From assembly GCF_020382885.2 (NCBI RefSeq), contig NC_058515.1, positions 5,749,223 through 5,813,222 of the forward strand: a stretch of 64,000 bases of DNA, in the 5' to 3' direction. Shown here piece after piece: positions 48,850 to 62,252 of the stretch (positions are counted from its first letter, which is position 1; the number at the start of each line of letters is the position of its first letter). The notes beneath the pieces are model-generated. The model ran no database searches, was not told where the DNA came from, and saw nothing but the letters and a program-made list of their open reading frames with translations. Made by a program: the position numbers and the translations under genes. Source of the stretch: Scatophagus argus. Lineage: Eukaryota > Chordata > Actinopteri > Scatophagidae.

Positions 48850-48882
<33 letters not shown>
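48850..48882. repeat. (TG)16 microsatellite
   Basis: About 33 bases of uninterrupted TG. Confidence 0.9.
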
Positions 48883-48884
<2 letters not shown>

Positions 48885-50255
48885 AAGGAGGATTCTGAAG
48901 CATTAGGCCGAATTGACGAGAGTGTGAGCCTCTTTAGAGGGGGTACTGGTTGTTGAGCAAATGACGCACTTGTTTCTGAAGTGCAGATTTATTTCCTGAT
49001 GGCTTTCTTCTCTGGTTGTGTCTGACTGCTGCTACCTCTTTCCCTTCTCTGCCCTGTTATTTTTCTGTCTCTTTCCCTCTCCACCCTGTTTGTACAGCTT
49101 CCGCTCTTTAATTTTCTCCATCTCTCCTGTCTCTTTATCTGTCTCACTCTCTCTGTCCTCCCTCTAGCTGACTCTCCTCTGTCTCTTTCTATGGATACTG
49201 GCATTGAAATCAACATTTTCAATTGTTATGTGTATGTCTGCATCTTCCAGTGGACTATCAGGATAAGAGCAGGCATTATAATAATAATAATATTTTAATC
49301 CCACTAGAGGAAAGACTTGATGTTCTATGCAATTAGGTGGAAAACAGCATCCGCATCTGCAACCGGTCAAAATCGGCATATCGGCAAGGATCCAAAATCG
49401 TGCACCCCTGGAAACCAAATGCTTAACATCCTGTTAAAACAATAATTGAGGATCAGTGCAAAATCTTTAAATGAACTGTGTGAGCACAATAGCTTAATCC
49501 GATGTGCAGGCTTCCATCCACAAATTAGAGTGCAGCGCAGCATTAAACAGGTGGAGCATTACGTGCAAGAGACAGCTCTAATGTTACAACTGAACACCCA
49601 TAAACAATGCTCCTGTGACCCAAACCACTGAAACAAGCTGAAGTGGCTCCATGTTACACATTTGCTTCTGCCTCAAGGCACCCAATCATAACCACAGACC
49701 AGCACTAAAAGATACTCACATGTAACAACTTACACATAGGAATATGGGTAAGAAATTATTGTTATCTAATGTATAAAACCAGAATTATGTTAATATTTAT
49801 GGCCACACAGGGGCAGTGAAACAAGCATATCAACTTGAAATGGATAGCATGTTCATATAATTTCCTATTTATGCATCCAGCCAACTCACGGTTAGCATTC
49901 ATATGGAGTTGTGCTTTTTGCCACCTGATGAATATGAATCCAATATTTGCTCCTTTTTTGCACCCTGTGTTTGTTCTGTAAACTCGCCACTATCTTCAGT
50001 AGTCGCTAACTTTCTGAGCTGGCAGCGCAAGTTTGATGAGAGGCTTAAAACCAAAACAATATGTGAACGTATATGAAAAGTTGTTTTTTCTGTATTTCTT
50101 TTTGCATCCTTGCTCCTGTTTTACTGTCACTTTTCATTTCATTCCACTCCCTTCTCCCTTTGTTTTTCTTTCCTCCTGTGTGGTCGCTCTCACATGTATT
50201 TCCTCCTCTCTAATCTGTTCGCTCATCAGGTTCACCCCGTCTGTCTTTCTCTATT

Positions 50256-50258
<3 letters not shown>

Positions 50259-50313
<55 letters not shown>

Positions 50314-50319
50314 TCTCTC
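50259..50319. repeat. (CT)n microsatellite with one interruption
   Basis: About 60 bases of CT broken once by an A at 50299, within a longer pyrimidine-rich block. Confidence 0.92.
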
Positions 50320-50688
50320 ATTCTGTCCTCTCACTTCCCCAAATCCTCCTTATGGCCTCCTCACCCTTTGCCTTCCTCCATCCTCTGTCAATCCCCTCCT
50401 GGGTTGTTTACTACCTTCATCCCTTCTGCCTCACCCCTCTTCTGTTTTCTCTCTGTCTAATGTCCACCATTGCTTCCATATGTCCTTATTGCTGTCTCTT
50501 TGTGCCCAGCTCAACCTCTTTTCAATCACTAGAGAATTTACCTGCTCCACAACACATTATCTTGCGTTGTAGAGTTTGTTCTGTCCTGCCTGTTTCCATC
50601 TCAGGCCTCTTCTTCTATTCATTTGTGTGTAATCTGCTGCAGCAGCATAAACCCGAACGTAGCTTATATAATCTGATAAGAGTCCACA

Positions 50689-50694
<6 letters not shown>

Positions 50695-50728
<34 letters not shown>
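50695..50728. repeat. (CA)n microsatellite
   Basis: About 17 CA units; a GT repeat follows 140 bp later at about 50870-50898, so the two could pair as an imperfect inverted repeat. Confidence 0.9.
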
Positions 50729-50729
<1 letters not shown>

Positions 50730-50866
50730 GCTTTCCAGCTACGTTGCATGCATGAATGCCGGGTGCTTCGGCATGCAATGTGTGTTTGACGGTGTGTTCA
50801 TGAGTGCATGCATGTGTGATTGTGAAATCTTGCAAGTGTCAGCTGCACTGGACCATGTGGTTTGTA

Positions 50867-50898
<32 letters not shown>

Positions 50899-52570
50899 GA
50901 GGAAGGATTGTCGTGTCTGGTGATTTTCTGATTGGATTAAAGAAGGGATGAGGATCTTAAGCGATAGAACGATAGATAGGAAAGCAATAAAAAAAATAAT
51001 AAAATGAAGCAGGAGTGGACGACAGACGCTCCCTAAATACCCATAATCCATTCTGTTGTCATGCTATTGTGCTCTCTCTGCTTCTCTATTTATTCTCTCA
51101 CAGTTTTTATCTCAACATACGCACACACACACCACTGCTGTACAAGTACAGCACTTCAGCACAATTTCTCTTTTTTACCATCCTTTCACTGTTCAACTTT
51201 TCATGGTTTATCTTTGTGTTTTTGGAAGTTTGGCGTCCCTCTCCAAGCCCCTCAGACCTCAGTGTGACTGATTTCAAAAGGTATCAGGTTGAATCTGACA
51301 ATAAAGCCTTTGTTTAATCTTTTCTCTCACTCCCTGAAAATAATGGCCTCTTTTGAATAGACATTTTGGACATGGAGGTTTTTCACTGCCTCTCTGCACT
51401 GCCCCTGTGAAATAAAGAAAGGCCAGCGTGGGGAGTTTTATCATACGGGAAAGCATCGAGCCATAATGAAAGACTCGGTTCCATTTAACTTCATTAGTTT
51501 TAACACAGCTCTGTTGCTCTCACTTCCTGAACACAAACAAATCAAATGCACTCGCGTTATCCATCTGCTCAGTTATCAAACTGTACCGCTTCTTGGCATC
51601 GCTCTGAGGCCCACACACACAAGCACACACTCACACAGCGTGACACACCTGTTTTTGGCGTACATTTGAAGGATCAGTAATTTCTCATCACTACAGGAGT
51701 ATTTACTTTTGAAATTAAAGGAATAAAAGAGAGAGAGAGAGAGAGCAGGCGGGTGCCAGCTGTTTATGAATAGTGTGGAGCCAAAGTGCATCCATCCCTT
51801 AGCTGAGGAAAAGTAGTGAATGATGAACACAAAGGTAGAAGAAAAAGAGATGAAAGAGAACAGCAGATTTAATCACAGAGGGACAAAATAAACAGCTGCT
51901 GACAGATGAGGATGGTGATTAATTTGACCGAATCTAACGTCCTCACACGTCTTTTCCCCGGCAGCACAGAAGTTTGTGTCTTCTTCTCGCAGCAAACTCC
52001 CCTTTTCGTTGCTCTGATCACCGCTGACACGCTGATTCATAAACAAGTCAACTTGACTGAATCCTTTTTTCATGAAGCTCTATTCGTAAAGTGATAGCTG
52101 GTCCCTTCAAATCTTAGATTTCTTTTATGTTTTGTAGTTAACAACTGCAAGTCTCTAGGCAAAAACACCCCAGCTGCTGCAAATGGCATGGCATAGAAAT
52201 GGAAAGAAGCTTAAAGGTGAGGGGGCATACAGGATGAACTTAGTACAAATACCCAAAGACTGAGATTCTCTCGATATGGCTGGAGTTCAGTTTGTGTTTG
52301 TGTTTGTGTGTGTGTGTGTGTGTGAGACCAAGTCACTCTGGCAAGAGGAAATCCATATGAGTGAAGCAATGCTTTAGAACAGCCTGAATGGAATCGTTGT
52401 GTTTTGTTGTTAGTATTCTAAGTTTGGTCATATTCATTTATTTATGCATGATAAGTGTGTGTGTGTGTGTATTTTATCTAGCCAGCTCCCTCAGGCTCTG
52501 TGCTATCCTCTGTGTGTGACATTAGCAAGGGACGGAAGTCTGAGCACTGTGCTGCCAGTACCTCTCAACA

Positions 52571-52571
52571 T

Positions 52572-52603
<32 letters not shown>

Positions 52604-52612
52604 CACACACAC
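52571..52612. repeat. (CA)n microsatellite with one interruption
   Basis: CA units broken once by an AAA. Confidence 0.9.
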
Positions 52613-54429
52613 AGAGAGGGAAAAACAAACAAACGGAGGCTGGCAGCTACTGGATATGAACATCTGCAATATGACCTGCGCTCAGGGAGAGCAGAGTGCG
52701 TGTGTGTGTTTGTGAACATGAACAAAACATATCCATGACTTCCTATCCATAGAAAGCCGTAGGAAGATTATGCTGATTGTGTGTTACGTAATACCATATG
52801 TGTAATATGCATTATGAGATTGCATACATTACATTATGGGGATTATCTAAAGCCACAGTTCGAGACTCGTCAAACTGCCAGGGCCAGTTAGAGACAGGAT
52901 TACACTCTCACAGCTGCAAGGAGGGCTATTAAACACTTTCTGTTTAGTTTGTTACTCACGAGGAATCACAAAACCCCTGGACACCATATGACATCCGATG
53001 CATTACTGTCTGCATGAGGAGCCCACATGACATCGCATCATAGTTCATGATTAAACAAATCGAACATTCATTTTGAAGAGTGACCAAACACCTTCTGCTA
53101 ACGCACATCACATTACGAAACTGCTAGAAATGCACTCTATCACGTTGGATATAATTACATACAAACACACATGTACTTTACATACTGAGGCCAGGTGGCA
53201 GCACCATAGCTCAGCCAGATTATGAAAGATTTTGTATTAAAGATTACATTATGTCACCTATCTAGCATTTTGCCTTTTAACTGCCATTAATGTGACAGTC
53301 TGCTCAAAGCTTGGAAACAGACACATCAAAATCAAAGGAATTATAAATCTAGAATCTGTGAAATTATGAATCTACAGTCAAGGATGAACGAGTAACATAA
53401 TGATTGCACCCCTGATTGAACTTCTTCACAATAAGTATAATAAATAAAGTCTTTGGTGATTAGACCCCATTGTGACACCAACTCTCTGAAAATGCCAGTA
53501 ATTTAACTGCATTAGTTCCAGTGTTTTGGACTGTTTTTTTGTTTGTTTGTTTTTTTGCAGTCAGGCTCATTTGCATAGAAAGGAGCCATTTTCGAAAATA
53601 CTATTTGCTTGGCATCACATTTGGATTTGCATTTCCCCCTTTGTGGGCACTTTTGGAATTCCATGGTTTATTTTTTTGATATTTACGTTGATTTAATGGC
53701 TGCATAAACTGCACAGTCCTTATGTGAACCAAAAACTGATGCAGTTAATACAACAGCCATTAACAATAAGGTGATGATATTGTTTTGTTTTGATTCAACT
53801 TCATGGCCATTTTTAATATGCTAATATGTTGCTCACTTAGTTATGCGAGTAACTAAGATTTGGGTGCTGTAAAATTTTATTGCTTTGTACTTGCCTCCTT
53901 TTAAAGTCTGAAGTATTTATTAAAAAGCAACTTTTAAGCAAAACATCCTAAATTAAAGGTTTGATGCACAATTGTGCATAAAATCTTATGATGTCATTTT
54001 TTCCCAACAGAGCCCTGCTCACTTTGAACCAGTAAAAAAAAAATAAAATAAAATAAAAAATACAGAAATCTCTCATGAGAAATGATCAAAAGTAATCCAA
54101 ATTTGGCAGAACATTTTGTGTTCACATGGGACTCTGATGCTCACAGTAGGAAACTTCAAATACTTTTTAAGGCCATTAAACCTGCACGGAAAACAGCTTT
54201 TATTCATTATACATGTTACAGATGGAATAAGATTTAGAATACTTTACCCTAATCACTGAAATATTATCACCACTTGGGTTTTATTGATATAGTTATGTCC
54301 TTGAAGTTTGTCTTTTGTCATGTAGCTATTTTTGTTTTTGCCTGAGCTATCAGTGGCAAAATTGTGTCACATGCTGTATGTACTTTTTGTCACACTTACC
54401 TGTGACACTTGCACGCAGTAGTTCAAATA

Positions 54430-54480
54430 AAGGCCAATCAATCAATCAACCCAGTCAGTCAATCAATCAACCAATCAGCC
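54430..54480. repeat. Imperfect CAAT/CAGT tetranucleotide repeat
   Basis: A run of CAAT units interrupted by CAGT and CAAC variants. Confidence 0.85.
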
Positions 54481-54935
54481 AGTACCCATTTATATCAATG
54501 TTTCTCTATATAATTGAGTTTTCTTCATAATCCCAAATTTAACTTAATGTTAACTTGACTTTAGTTAATACTTAATAGGCAGTTTTACTGTTTACATTTC
54601 ACTGGGAGGATTATTGCACACGTTTTCACTGGCCGGGTCTTTGTAAAGGCAGTGTAGTTATTACCTCTAGCCTGAGGGCAATCTTCATTAAGTTCATTCT
54701 CTAATATGGGTGTAATCTAGAGGTAGAATGAAACATTCATACATGCTTCGCCATTCATCTGCCTGCTGATACTCCACCAAAACTCTTTGGCCTTTACAGC
54801 CTAAAGGGCCCACTGACACTTTTCTCATTTCCTCCTCTGCTTGTGTGTCTGCCATTACTCTTTTCTCTTATCATCTGCTTCTTCTCTTTTCTTTTTCTGT
54901 GATCTTACTGTCATTTTTCCTCATTCGAATCCCCC

Positions 54936-54965
54936 TTTCCTTTCCTTTCCTTTCCTTTCCTTTCC
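54936..54965. repeat. (TTTCC)6 pentanucleotide repeat
   Basis: Six perfect TTTCC units in a pyrimidine-rich patch. Confidence 0.93.
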
Positions 54966-56875
54966 TAACATCCTCCCCTCCCTCTTTATTGCTGTGCTCC
55001 TCTCCCATGCCATTCCCGGCATGACAGTCTGTTGCTTGCTTGGCTCTAAATCGAGGCTTCAAACATGCTTTTAGACCGATCAAAGCAGATATTAAGCACT
55101 AATACACACACATATGCTGGCACAGAGACACATGCGGGCACAGACACGCATGAGGGCATCACATGCATGCATTTCCACACCCTCACAAAGAGCCTGTTGC
55201 AAATTACTGACTTCAAAGACAAGAATAAAATGTGTTATCTCTGAAGTTTAACATGCACGCCCACACACTTCCAAAGCTGCCCACTCAAATTACACACTAA
55301 CGAGTACACACAACTAACATGCATTTACATAAAAAATGTATGAACATGAATGTAGGAGCATTAGGACAATTCTGCATGTGGTCTTCTGTACGCAAGAGAA
55401 CATTAAAGTGTGTGTGCGCAGTTGAGTGTGTGTAATGAATGCTTGTTATTCTCAGATATGCTTGTTAAGTAGGATGTCGGCAATGGCCAAACACTTCAAA
55501 AGCTCTTTCATGCCTGCCTCAGTTAGGTCACATCGACCTCTGGATCTGCAGATCGATTGACCAGCCTTAATTTGACTCTTTTGGGGAAGCAAGAACTCCC
55601 TAATCGTACTTTGGCATGCACACGCACACACATGCACCTTATACGGTGCATATATATGTGAGAAATTGCAAATGAACAGGCTTAAACAGGCTAAATACCC
55701 AGATTCTTAATTGAAAGAAAGTTTACCATCATACTGGTTAAATGTGCCAGTATTTACAGTATGTGTGTGCTTGTAGATTTGTCTGCTCAGTTGTCAGTGT
55801 GGCAGAGACTATGTGTTGGTGTTGCATGTAAATTAACATTATCAGCATCCAGGGATTGTTGTGTGTACCTGCTTGGCTGACACACTCTCCTTAAGGTCCA
55901 GTCTGGAGGCTTTAGTGGCATCTAGTCATTGCAGATTGCAGCCAGCTGACAGGCCCTTATCTCACCCTCCACTACAGTATAAATGTGAAAAGCCCTCTCT
56001 AGAGAGCATACTGCAGAAAGATGTTGGTGCAACACGGTGAATTCTGTGGAAGAGGACCGTCACCTTCTGTAGATATTAAAGGCTCATTCTGAGGTAATGA
56101 AAAGACAATTCTCTTTTTCAAGTGAGTATAAACTAATGCTAACATGCAGTAAATATGAAAATTTTATTTCATTTTTCACACTGGAACTTTAAAGTGCAAC
56201 ATTTATTTTTTCCAAATACACACAACTGCAAAATCACCAGTAATGTCATTGTGGTTCTGTTTCATGTTGGGAAAGCTGATGCTGACTATGTTCCTCACAG
56301 AAGAGCTGACAACTACAACAGCGGTCATCTCGAGCATTAGATGTTTGATTCCTTGCTCAGAGGTACCATAATCTTGAGGTAGTGCAGAACATTACTTGTT
56401 TATTTCCTCTAGTCACATTTTACCAAGCCAAATCATTAGATTTAAATTGGCAACCTTCCAGTCACAAGCCCCCCCGTCCCCGTCTCCCCCCCCCCACAAC
56501 CTTGTTAGTACCTCTTGTCCTCTGTTGAACTCCTCTCTCTTCTCATGGGTTGTGTGTGTGTGTGCCTGGAGCTATTTGTCAGGAGCAGCGGTTTAATTCA
56601 TATTTTAGAAGAGAAATGACAGGCAGGCAGAAAGTTGATTTCACTCCTGTTTACTCTGAAATGTTCTGTATACATGGTGTGCGTTTTTATTGACCTCCTT
56701 CACCCTCCCACACAAACGCCATCCTGGTTAGATGCGAGAAAACATCATCGATCCAAAGATAGAAAAGCAACCAGGGGGCTTGGGCTAAACTCATTTCACT
56801 CAGGGTTTTTTATTTCTCTAGTCTTTGTCTCACTCTGGGTTTATCTGTCCCTCTCTCTGTCTCTCTCTTTCCTGC

Positions 56876-56884
56876 ACACACACA

Positions 56885-56934
<50 letters not shown>
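56876..56934. repeat. (CA)n microsatellite
   Basis: About 29 CA units with one AAA interruption near the start, preceded by a CT-rich stretch. Confidence 0.92.
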
Positions 56935-56936
<2 letters not shown>

Positions 56937-59359
56937 CACCCATTTCTATCATATTCATAATGATAACGTTGAAGACTTTTGTATCTCATTAATTACCATG
57001 GAAACAGTATTGGACCTACTTCTTACTGTGCCTTTCTCCCTCATTAACACACACGCAGATTATGTTCCCTTTCTTTTCCACTATACAGTCATCTATATTC
57101 AGTACAGCATTGGATATTATTGGATGTGACACACTGCTGATGCACACTCATTGTTGCTTAGATTTTGTTGCTGTAGGATGGGCTGCTGGAGTGTATGGGT
57201 GTGTGTACATGTGTTTATGTGTGTGTGTTTAAAGCAAAATGAGTGAGTGGCTGCTGGAGGCTGTGGCAGGTGTGTAACCCCCAAAGGGCAGAGTTGCATT
57301 GTTAACAGAGTAGCGGCACGTCTGTGTATGTGCTGCAGGGACATCCACATTACTAGGTAACATGGATTGTTATGTAGGCTGTATGCTTGCAAATCTCAAG
57401 TGTGTGTGTTTGTGTGTGTGTGTGTGTGTGTATTCCTGTACTGTAAAGCAGGTGAGAATATTTCAAGATGTCTTTAAGGCGAGACCAGATGGAAACTCAA
57501 ATGTTATTGGAGCGTACACTACATGATTCATTTATGGTGTGTGTTTTCCTGCAGCTGATTGTGTATGTATGTGCAGTTGTCACCCTGAGGGGGTTATATA
57601 AACACAGTTTCATACCAGCCAAAGCACAAAACAGAAAGGAATGTGAGGTGTACACAACACTATGTAGTAATTGAAAGAATTACTCTTCTTCTTTTGTATT
57701 TGCAGAGAGAAAGTGAGCCCAGCAGAGTTGGCTTTGAATCCTACTTTAAAGCTGCACTACACTTGGTTTATATACAAGACACTCATCTGTCTGTTCAAGC
57801 CAAATCACGAAGTTCAGCTTGAAGACATAATCAGCTTTTATTGAGACTGTAAATTCCAATTAATGTTATTTTGGTGTTATCAAATAGGCCTACTGACGAC
57901 CTGGGAATGAGGCTCAACAATCAACTTATCTTCCTCCAGGATCGCTCACCCCACCGTTATCTACTTAAAGATGTGATTATGTCCTCTTTGCGACTGCAGC
58001 TAACTTGCAATTTTCTTCATTTATGAGCTGTAAAAATGCACTAAAATGTTTTCGCCAAGAAACCTATCCTATCCTATTTCAGTCAGTCCAGTCACTCCAA
58101 AAATGAAGTGATTTTTTATTGCCAAGTTTTGTTGGCCAGTTCAAGTTACATTTCCCCATTGCCAGTATAGTCTTTCTTCTTTTTACTATTAGCTGATTGT
58201 GGTGTATTCTCTGCACTTGGGTCCTGTTTAAGGGGCCAAGTTGCACCAATGTAGCTTGTTAATTTTGTCAATTTTCATGGCTTTCTTTTTTTAATTTTCC
58301 ATGGCTTCAGTCTCCCCTCTGTGCTGCAGGGATTTGGTTTTGATTCTAGGATGCTTTCTGTCAGGGAGTCTTGAGCTGATGTCCACTGGCTGAAAATTGT
58401 TTGAGGTGCTCTCCTGCTGTGCCAGACTGAAAAACATTAAATCAAAGTACTCCTGAAGGTGCTGGATGGTGGAGGGGGGTTTATTGCTCTCAGCAGAAAT
58501 GGAGATTTGAGACTCGGACAAAATCCATAACAACTTCCCAGTGGTACTGTTACATCAATCATGTTTTTCAGCTGTTCTGACTCACAAACTCGAATAAGCT
58601 CTGAATGACGACCGTCATTCATATGTAACCCAGTGCGCTGATACTTGGGCTCATCTTTTTTTTTTATTTCTTTTTTCGTGCAACATTCATTCTTAAGCAT
58701 CACTTTAAACACATTTTTGTGATATGTCTGCCGATTCCTAGGCCCGTTTAGTTGGTTGTTGATGTATTTTCTTCTCTCCTCTGACTGTCTGTGCAGACAT
58801 GTTGCGTTTGGTGTAAGTGAAGGCTGTGATGTGGGGCCTTTGTCTGTCGCTCTGCAGCTGCCTCTGACAGAGCTGGCCTATTTGGTGCCCAAGGCAAGAT
58901 TACTAGCACCCATTCTCCTTAAATGACCTCTGAGAGAGCATCACTTGTGAGGAGCTGTCATCTTAATAATTGTCCTGAGGAACAATAAGAAGTAAGAGAA
59001 CAGAAATATCTCTCGAAAAATACAATTAAAACAATTGAAAACTCATTTCAGATTTGTTCCACTTCAAGCGAACTGAAGTGATTCAGCAGAAAGCACACAA
59101 GTCTGTGTGATTAGAAATTCGGTGGGCTGGTGTCAGGCAGCTTATCTTCCTGCTCTTGTTGAAGCAAAGACATCAACACTAGATGACACGCAGTCAGACC
59201 TGTCATCTGCCGATCCGCTTGGGCACTGATACTGAGTGCTCCTGCAGGCGCAATCAGGGTACCAGCCTTCACTTGCGTTGTTGAAAACAGTTTACCTATT
59301 GACAGAATTCTGTATATGCAGCGTATAATGAGATGTTTAACAGCTGAACAATGCAATTA

Positions 59360-59749
59360 TTTGTTTTCTTGTTGAGATTGATGAAATGAGAAGTTCTTGT
59401 ATCTGCATACTAAGTAGGTAGCTAGACCCAGGAGCCAATTAGCCTAGCTTAGCATAAAGACTTGTACCTAATTCGTTTATTCCATGTAAAAAATGCAGGT
59501 TTGGTTTTACAGGCCAATAAATGCTATAACTATTTCTTGTCAACCACTGGACTAGTGCACTGACTTCCTGGTGGGTCCAACCAACTGTTTCCCTGTGCTT
59601 CCTGTTTGTATGTGAGTCTAAGCTAATTTCTGTAATGCTCTGGCTAAATATTCAGACAAGAGACATGAGAGTGGTATTGATCTTCACGTCTCAGTCATGA
59701 CAAGAAAGGGAATAAGCATATTCCCCAAATGTCAAACCATGCCTTTAAT
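59360..59749. repeat. Complete but diverged fold-back fish repeat
   Basis: The left arm contains TTTTCTTGTTGAGATTGATG, TAGGTAGCTAGACCCAGGAG and AGCCTAGCTTAGCATAAAGA. The right arm carries the inverse: CTAAGCTAATTTC, GACATGAGAGTGGTATTGAT, CAAGAAAGGGAATAAGC and a final CATGCCTTTAA. Same family as 32429-32708. The long inverted arms would fold as RNA. It has no coding capacity. Confidence 0.6.
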
Positions 59750-62187
59750 TACAATTTTATAATTAAACACAATGTTTTGAGGGAAAGTGGGTACTGCTGC
59801 AACATCTAATCTCAAAATAACTCCACAAGCACTTTGAGCAATACTGTAAGAGCATTCACAGGCATGTTTTTCTTCTCCTGAATGACCACTTCCACATGTA
59901 GCGCGTGTAAAGTTTTCAGATCGCCACTGTCAAGCATCATGTGCGATTTCCTCCTCCAGGGAGCACACAGATCAGGTCAGGGCATCAGGTTATGGCAAAG
60001 TCAAATCCCCAGCTGTGAACAGTGTCTGAAGACAGGTATGAGTCATCTCTTCAGCCGACTCACGCACCTTTGGTGCACAGCCACCCAGTCTGTTTGAGTG
60101 TGTGTATGTGTTTGTGAGTGTGCACAGGTTATTGACTCCTTGTGTTTGTGTGTCTGCTGGCAATGCAGACAGCCAAATAGGCAGTCACCTGCAACAGTGA
60201 ATCACTCAGTCACCCTCGACTCAATACGGTCGTCATTCAGACAGGACTGCGACACACTCAGCAGAGGTGTGAGAGTGTGTGTGTGTGCGGGCGCACTCCT
60301 GTGTGTTTACTTTGCATATGTATGGTTGTAGTGCTTATTTCAGCCGTTTGTTTAATGTTTGTTGCATGTGTCTGTGTTGTACAAGCCATGGCAAACAGTA
60401 CATGGCAAACAGTACACTTCATGTGGAAGCTGTATGTGTATGTGTCTGTGCGTATGTGCTTGTGTGTCTGTATTTGAGCGTAAGCCCCATGTTTCTGTTT
60501 GACCTTTGGAATTCCCTCGTTCCGTCACACACTGCTGCTTCACTATAGATCCACACACTGTTCATTTAAGTGCATGTGGAGAGCCAATGAGACACAACCA
60601 GAACAAAAAGAGGAAGATACCACATAAATGTTTAATTTCCGAGTTGAATTTGCGTCATATATTGTGCGAGATATTTTTCATGCATCAAATTGTGGATCGC
60701 AGAGTTAAAGGACAATGATGCAGTGAGACAAATGTAAAAACAGTAAGGGTAGCTCATAGACCGCAGGTCAAAGGTCATTGCAACACTCACATAATTAATG
60801 AAACAGCCCTTTAACTGATTTCTAATAACTGTTGAATGTGACTTGTGTTGCCTTGTGCGTTTGGATCATGGCTTTGCTCATTATCTGAATCACTGCATCG
60901 GGTCAGCGCAGGATCAATAATGAATACAGGAGGAGGTAATTGAAATGCATTCACTGAGGGTGCGAGAGGTGAGTTGGATTTAAATGAAGTCCTTCTAACA
61001 CTATTGGGCCAGAATAATTAAAAATGTCTTTTTCGTTAGCTGCTAGCCACGGCGAATATGGATGGTGTTGTGTTTTCAGTCTTTTTCTGACTTATTGTTT
61101 TTTTTTCCTTTGGTTCTTTGTATTTTTCCTTTGTTTCTTTGGTTTAATTTTTTTTGTTGTTTTTTTGCCTTTTGACTCTTTGGTGTGTTTTTTGGCTTGT
61201 TTGCTTTTTTTGCTTTTTTCTTTGGATTATCTGATTTTTTTTTTTTTTTATGTGTTTATGTGCTATTAGGGTATGTTCTTAGGCTCTTGATTTGGTTCTC
61301 TTTCTTTCTTCTTGGATGAAAACATTCTATTAAAATTTGAGTATGTGATATATTTGATTTGAAACAACACAATGAATTTTGCTGATCTCGACATACCCAC
61401 AGTCGAATTTGAAGCCGTATGCTTTAAAGATGCTGATGTGTGCAGACGGTGCTGTTTTATTACATGTTGGTTTACAAATCAATAGAGCCACAATGGCGGA
61501 AATGGAGAGAAGATGAGATGCGTGAGAGAGTAGAAATGGAAAGAAAGACGAGTGAGCAGTTGAAAATGACATAAAAATCGAAGGATTCTGGAGACGTAAG
61601 GCGACATTGTTATTAAAGGAGGCAGAAAATAGGAAATGCAAGGCAGGGGGAAGCGAGTGAGTGATGGAAGCATGAATGTCAAAAAGAATCTGATGAAACT
61701 GGCATAAAAATGGAGGAAAATAAAGGAAGAGAGGGATAAAGTCAGGAAAACGCTGCAACATTAGGATGACTGACTGCAGACTGAAGTGACTGGAAGAGTG
61801 AGAGTGTGGAGAATAAAATGCAGACGACATATAGAGGTGATGAAGCGGAGTTACAGGTGAAAGAGGTGAAAAGAGCAGTGAAGATCAACGGAGATGAGAC
61901 GCTGATGTAAAGAGGAGTACAAGGCAGCTGCAGGAGGTAGAGAGGGGATGGTTGATTGCTATGGAAATGGATTGTAGGACAAGATTAAACCTAATTAGAA
62001 CATTATAATGACTTTGTAAGGTGAAGCGAATAGATGGTAGCTATTATCTCGGAGATAAAAAATGGAGGCACACCAGCTCTCTAATGAAGAATAACACTGA
62101 TTCTAACTAAGGTCATATTTTTTAAATCCCGTGTAAGGTTGAAATGGATTAAGTGAGGCTTGGACAGAGAGACAAATGTCAAGTGAA

Positions 62188-62252
62188 GTCAATTTTATTT
62201 ACATAGCCCAAAATCACAAATCACAGCAGCTCCGCGGGCTTTGCATTCTGTA
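62188..62252 (+). repeat. Fragment of a common teleost dispersed repeat
   Basis: GTCAATTTTATTTACATAGC, then CCAAAATCACAAATCACA and GGGCTTTGCATTCTGTAC, match from memory the end segment of a repeat found throughout percomorph genomes. Boundaries are approximate. Confidence 0.55.
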
